Origin: Prolixibacteraceae bacterium
GTDB lineage: Bacteria > Bacteroidota > Bacteroidia > Bacteroidales > Prolixibacteraceae
Reading direction: 5' to 3'
Assembly: GCA_003537645.1 (NCBI GenBank)
Contig: DPRM01000046.1
Coordinates: forward strand, 1 to 8,148
DNA length: 8,148 bases
Program-made: the position numbers and the translations under genes
Shown here: positions 5,799 to 8,148 of the stretch, piece after piece
Numbering within the stretch: position 1 is the stretch's first letter
Layout of the letters: every line of letters begins with the position of its first letter
Notes under the pieces: model-generated
Seen by the model: only the letters and a program-made list of their open reading frames with translations
What the model was told of the DNA's origin: nothing
Databases searched by the model: none

Positions 5799-6734
5799 AT
5801 GAGAAATTTTTTACAATCTGTTGTTATCCTGACTTTTATGTTCAGCGGCATTCAATTAAGCGCACAGGAAGCAAGCCGGTTTCCGATTACGCCAACTTCG
5901 GTTTGGAGAATCAATTATGAGTACTATTGCGATGGTGAAGAATTCGCCCATCAAAGCGGCGACCAGGAATTCAAGTATTTTGTTAACGGCGATACGCTGA
6001 TTGAAGGCAGAACCTATTTCAAACTGTATAAAAACGGTTTTCTTTATCTTGAAACTCCGGTTGAAATCAGGAACAAATACATGGGAGCCCTGCGCGACAG
6101 CGCCAACCGTTTTTATTACATCAAAGAGAATGAAAGTTCTGAAAGCCTATTATATAATTTCGATGCAAAAGCTGGAGAATCAATCTGCCCTGATTGTGGC
6201 GGAATGAACTACATTGTAGGAGAAACCGACACACTCGAAAATGGCAGAAAAAGATTCTTTATTGATATCATGACAGTTCATTGTGGAAGCGCTAATATGC
6301 TGATTGAAGGAATCGGCTGGTTGGGAGGCTTGCTTGAAGGAAACTCATGTTATGCCCATCCGGGAATCAGGGGTTCGTACCTGTTGTGTTATTCTGAAAA
6401 TGAAATGCCCGAATATATTACTGAAATGACACCCCGTTGCGCAAAAACAGTGGAATGTTCCGATGTTTTCACTCCGGTGAAACAATTTGATTTTCCAGTA
6501 TTTAAACCCCGTATCAACCTGGTTGACAACAAAATTCTTGAAATCAGCGCATCGGGTTCTTATACAAATAGTCTTTGCCAGGTATCGATTTATTCGTTGA
6601 CTGGTCAGCAACTGAAAGCCACAAAAATGACACTACCCGGAACAATTGATGTGACCACGCTCGGTAATGGTATTTTTATCGTGAAAACCAGCAACGGGAT
6701 TAATTCAGCCACATCGAAGATGCTGATACGATAA
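5799..6734 (+). CDS. secreted T9SS type A sorting domain protein, Cys-rich, function unknown
   Basis: This 311-residue protein has a signal peptide (about 1-23: MRNF start, hydrophobic core, cut near QLSAQ). Its C-terminal domain, about 235-311, is typical of T9SS type A cargo: VSIYSLTGQQLKA, TIDVTTLGNGIFIVKT and a closing SKMLIR. It should cross the inner membrane by Sec and the outer membrane by the type IX system. The mature region follows a pattern common in such proteins: GDTLIEGRTYFKLY, YMGALRDSANRFYYI, LLYNFDAKAGE and IEGIGWLGGLL. It has many cysteines (for example CPDCGG, CAKTVEC), suggesting disulphides outside the cell. Two upstream in-frame ATGs exist. The one at 5640 would translate the inverted repeat and bury the signal peptide, so it is rejected; 5772 (320 residues) remains possible. 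No enzymatic motif is seen. Confidence 0.85.
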   Translation: MRNFLQSVVILTFMFSGIQLSAQEASRFPITPTSVWRINYEYYCDGEEFAHQSGDQEFKYFVNGDTLIEGRTYFKLYKNGFLYLETPVEIRNKYMGALRDSANRFYYIKENESSESLLYNFDAKAGESICPDCGGMNYIVGETDTLENGRKRFFIDIMTVHCGSANMLIEGIGWLGGLLEGNSCYAHPGIRGSYLLCYSENEMPEYITEMTPRCAKTVECSDVFTPVKQFDFPVFKPRINLVDNKILEISASGSYTNSLCQVSIYSLTGQQLKATKMTLPGTIDVTTLGNGIFIVKTSNGINSATSKMLIR

Positions 6735-6794
6735 ATGCTTTGAGAGAAGATAAACCACAATCGGCCTGTGTTTCAAAAGAGGTCTGACAAAAAA

Positions 6795-6826
6795 ATGAAT
6801 CCCGGTCAACATTGGCCGGGATTCAT
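6795..6826. terminator. bidirectional intrinsic terminator
   Basis: ATGAATCCCGG (6795-6805) pairs with CCGGGATTCAT (6816-6826), and the loop can zip further (TCAA with TTGG, one wobble). On the plus strand the stem is followed by CTTTTT, ending transcription of the T9SS protein gene. On the minus strand it is followed by a run of seven Ts (complement of 6788-6794), ending the paaK-ACT transcript that stops at 6876. The convergent gene arrangement supports a two-way role. The rest of 6735-6875 holds nothing else. Confidence 0.9.
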
Positions 6827-6875
6827 CTTTTTGGTTCGGAGAAAGAATTTACGAGAGATTCTTGTTCCCAATAAT

Positions 6876-7304
6876 TTAAAACAGGTATTGCCCTTCCTGC
6901 ACCAAAAAGTCGCCGCGGTGGTTCTGAAAAATGTCCATACATTTCTGCAAATCGGTGGGGCGCAGTACAATCACTGCCGTGTCTTCGCTGTTCGAAAAAG
7001 CGTACATATATTCAATAAACACATCCTCTTTTTGCAACAGGTTCAGCATTTTGGCCAGTCCACCCGGTCGGTTGGGTGATTTTACAAGGATAACCTCGGT
7101 GGTTTGTACCGAAAATTTATTCTTTTTTAAAATCTCTTTTGCTTTGTCGGGGTCTGAAACAATCAGCCTCAAAATTCCGAAATCGGAGGTGTCGGCAATG
7201 GTAAACGCCGACATATTTAAACCTGCGTCGCCCAGCAACTGTGTAACTTCGTTTAGCCTGCCTGTTTTATTTTCGAGGAATACGGAAACTTGTTTTACTA
7301 TCAT
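6876..7304 (-). CDS. tandem ACT-domain amino-acid-binding protein
   Basis: The 142-residue protein is made of two ACT domains and nothing else. ACT1 covers about 1-70 (ENKTGRLNEVTQLLGDAGLN at 11-30) and ACT2 about 71-140 (NRPGGLAKMLNLLQ at 78-91). ACT domains bind amino acids or related small ligands, usually across a domain or subunit interface, so this is probably a small cytoplasmic regulator rather than an enzyme. Its ATG lies 5 nt after the paaK stop codon, so the two are surely co-transcribed and translationally close. Pairing of paaK with this ACT gene, often behind indolepyruvate oxidoreductase genes, recurs in Bacteroidia; a sensor of aromatic amino acids is the natural inference. 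The ligand cannot be read from the sequence. Confidence 0.92.
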   Translation of the reverse strand: MIVKQVSVFLENKTGRLNEVTQLLGDAGLNMSAFTIADTSDFGILRLIVSDPDKAKEILKKNKFSVQTTEVILVKSPNRPGGLAKMLNLLQKEDVFIEYMYAFSNSEDTAVIVLRPTDLQKCMDIFQNHRGDFLVQEGQYLF

Positions 7305-7309
7305 CTTTG

Positions 7310-8148
7310 TCAGATTTTACGGTTATCTATCACTCTTTTTGCCTTACCAGCCGTGCGTTCTATGGTTTTGGGTTCCACTAATTTCACCCTCACCGAAATG
7401 CCCAGCGTGCTTTGTATTTTGTCGGTAAGTTTCTTCCGCAACGATTCAAGCTGCTTGATTTCGTCGGAAAAAAACTGTTCCTGTACCTCCACTAACAAAT
7501 TAACCACGTCAAGTGTTTCCTCCCGTTCAATAATTAATAAATAATGGGGTTCTGTTTCACTCATTTCAAGCAGCACGCTTTCGATTTGCGACGGAAAAAC
7601 ATTCACACCGCGAATGATAAGCATATCGTCGGACCGCCCCATGCACTTTTCCATTCTTACCAATGTTCTGCCACATTCGCATTTGTCGTAAATCAGCCTT
7701 GTCAAATCCCGTGTGCGGTAACGGAGAATTGGCATTCCCTCTTTTGTAACTGTTGAAAAAACAAGTTCACCTTTCTCACCGGTAGGCAGTGGCCTGAGTG
7801 TTTCCGGGTCAATAATTTCAGGAATAAAATGGTCTTCGTTGATGTGCATTCCGCATTGGTGCTCACATTCGCACGAAACACCGGGGCCGATTACTTCACT
7901 CAGTCCGTAAATATCGATGGCTTTTATTTTAAGTTTTGCTTCAATTTCGCGCCGCATATTCTCGCTCCACGGTTCGGCGCCAAAAATGCCCACACGCAGT
8001 TGCAGCGATTCAGGAGTAATACTCATTTCCTTCATGGTTTCGGCTAAAAAGAGCGCGTACGAGGGAGTGCAGGCGATAACCGTTGTGCCGAAATCCTGCA
8101 TCAGCAAAATCTGTTTATCGGTATTTCCGCCCGAAATCGGGATTACCG
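7310..8148 (-). CDS. paaK: phenylacetate--CoA ligase (aryl-acid CoA ligase), 5' part outside window
   Basis: The C-terminal 278 residues of an ANL-superfamily adenylate-forming ligase are present; the frame stays open to the right edge, so the true start lies beyond it (a TTG near 8107 is internal). The enzyme makes aryl-acetyl-CoA from an aryl acid, ATP and CoA in the cytoplasm. Numbered from the first whole codon, visible features are VIPISGGNTDKQI (1-13), CTPSYALFLAE, YGLSE (80-84), EDHFIPEIIDP, YRTRD (143-147), RSDDMLIIRGVNVFP (171-185) and the thioester-conformation lysine in TAGKAKRVID (Lys268). Cysteines 92, 94, 98, 156 and 158 (CECEHQC and CEC) look like a structural metal site, as in some PaaK homologues. 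No paa ring-oxidation genes are in view. A role with indolepyruvate oxidoreductase, on phenyl-, hydroxyphenyl- or indole-acetate, is likely but inferred. Roughly 150-170 residues are missing. Confidence 0.93.
   Translation of the reverse strand, partial: VIPISGGNTDKQILLMQDFGTTVIACTPSYALFLAETMKEMSITPESLQLRVGIFGAEPWSENMRREIEAKLKIKAIDIYGLSEVIGPGVSCECEHQCGMHINEDHFIPEIIDPETLRPLPTGEKGELVFSTVTKEGMPILRYRTRDLTRLIYDKCECGRTLVRMEKCMGRSDDMLIIRGVNVFPSQIESVLLEMSETEPHYLLIIEREETLDVVNLLVEVQEQFFSDEIKQLESLRKKLTDKIQSTLGISVRVKLVEPKTIERTAGKAKRVIDNRKI

Noticed and set aside
6768..7428. Plus-strand open frames over the ACT and paaK genes
   Set aside because: They are antisense to well-recognised genes, and the first also spans the terminator.

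Overview
The window looks like a chromosomal segment of a Bacteroidota member, probably class Bacteroidia. Three things point there: a secreted protein with a type A type IX secretion (T9SS) sorting domain, a paaK plus tandem-ACT gene pair typical of Bacteroidia, and start sites with AT-rich leaders rather than strong Shine-Dalgarno sites. The order or family cannot be fixed from the sequence alone; the repeat-rich intergenic DNA fits environmental Bacteroidia but this is inference.

Layout. Positions 1-215 hold a degenerate short tandem repeat array. On the minus strand, pheA (prephenate dehydratase, 764-1600) is followed by a long-chain flavodoxin gene (216-740). Positions 1601-2158 are a divergent intergenic region with a long interrupted palindrome and a back-to-back mosaic of unrelated 7, 10 and 8 nt tandem repeats. 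An AT-rich orphan gene (2159-2806, plus strand) encodes a protein with an R-x4-H motif of HEPN type. Positions 2807-3206 carry a cluster of GC-rich palindromes. Two plus-strand genes for exported proteins follow: an 809-residue protein joining a phosphohistidine domain to a PPDK/PEP-synthase-type ATP-grasp domain (3207-5636), and a T9SS cargo protein (about 5799-6734), separated by a 16-bp inverted repeat. A bidirectional terminator (6795-6826) separates these from a minus-strand operon: the 3' part of paaK (aryl-acid CoA ligase, running off the right edge) and a tandem ACT-domain gene.

Functional picture. Both minus-strand blocks touch aromatic amino acid metabolism. PheA makes phenylpyruvate. 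The PaaK/ACT pair in Bacteroidia commonly accompanies indolepyruvate:ferredoxin oxidoreductase, which interconverts aryl-pyruvates and aryl-acetyl-CoAs and could use low-potential carriers such as flavodoxin; that link is inferred. The most unusual gene is the 809-residue protein. It keeps the apparent catalytic residues of a dikinase-type phosphotransferase (His420, Gly510-Gly511-Lys512, Arg613, Asp787/Glu789/Gln805), lacks the PEP/pyruvate barrel, has the His domain before the ATP domain, and begins with a signal peptide, so an ATP-using fold appears to be exported.
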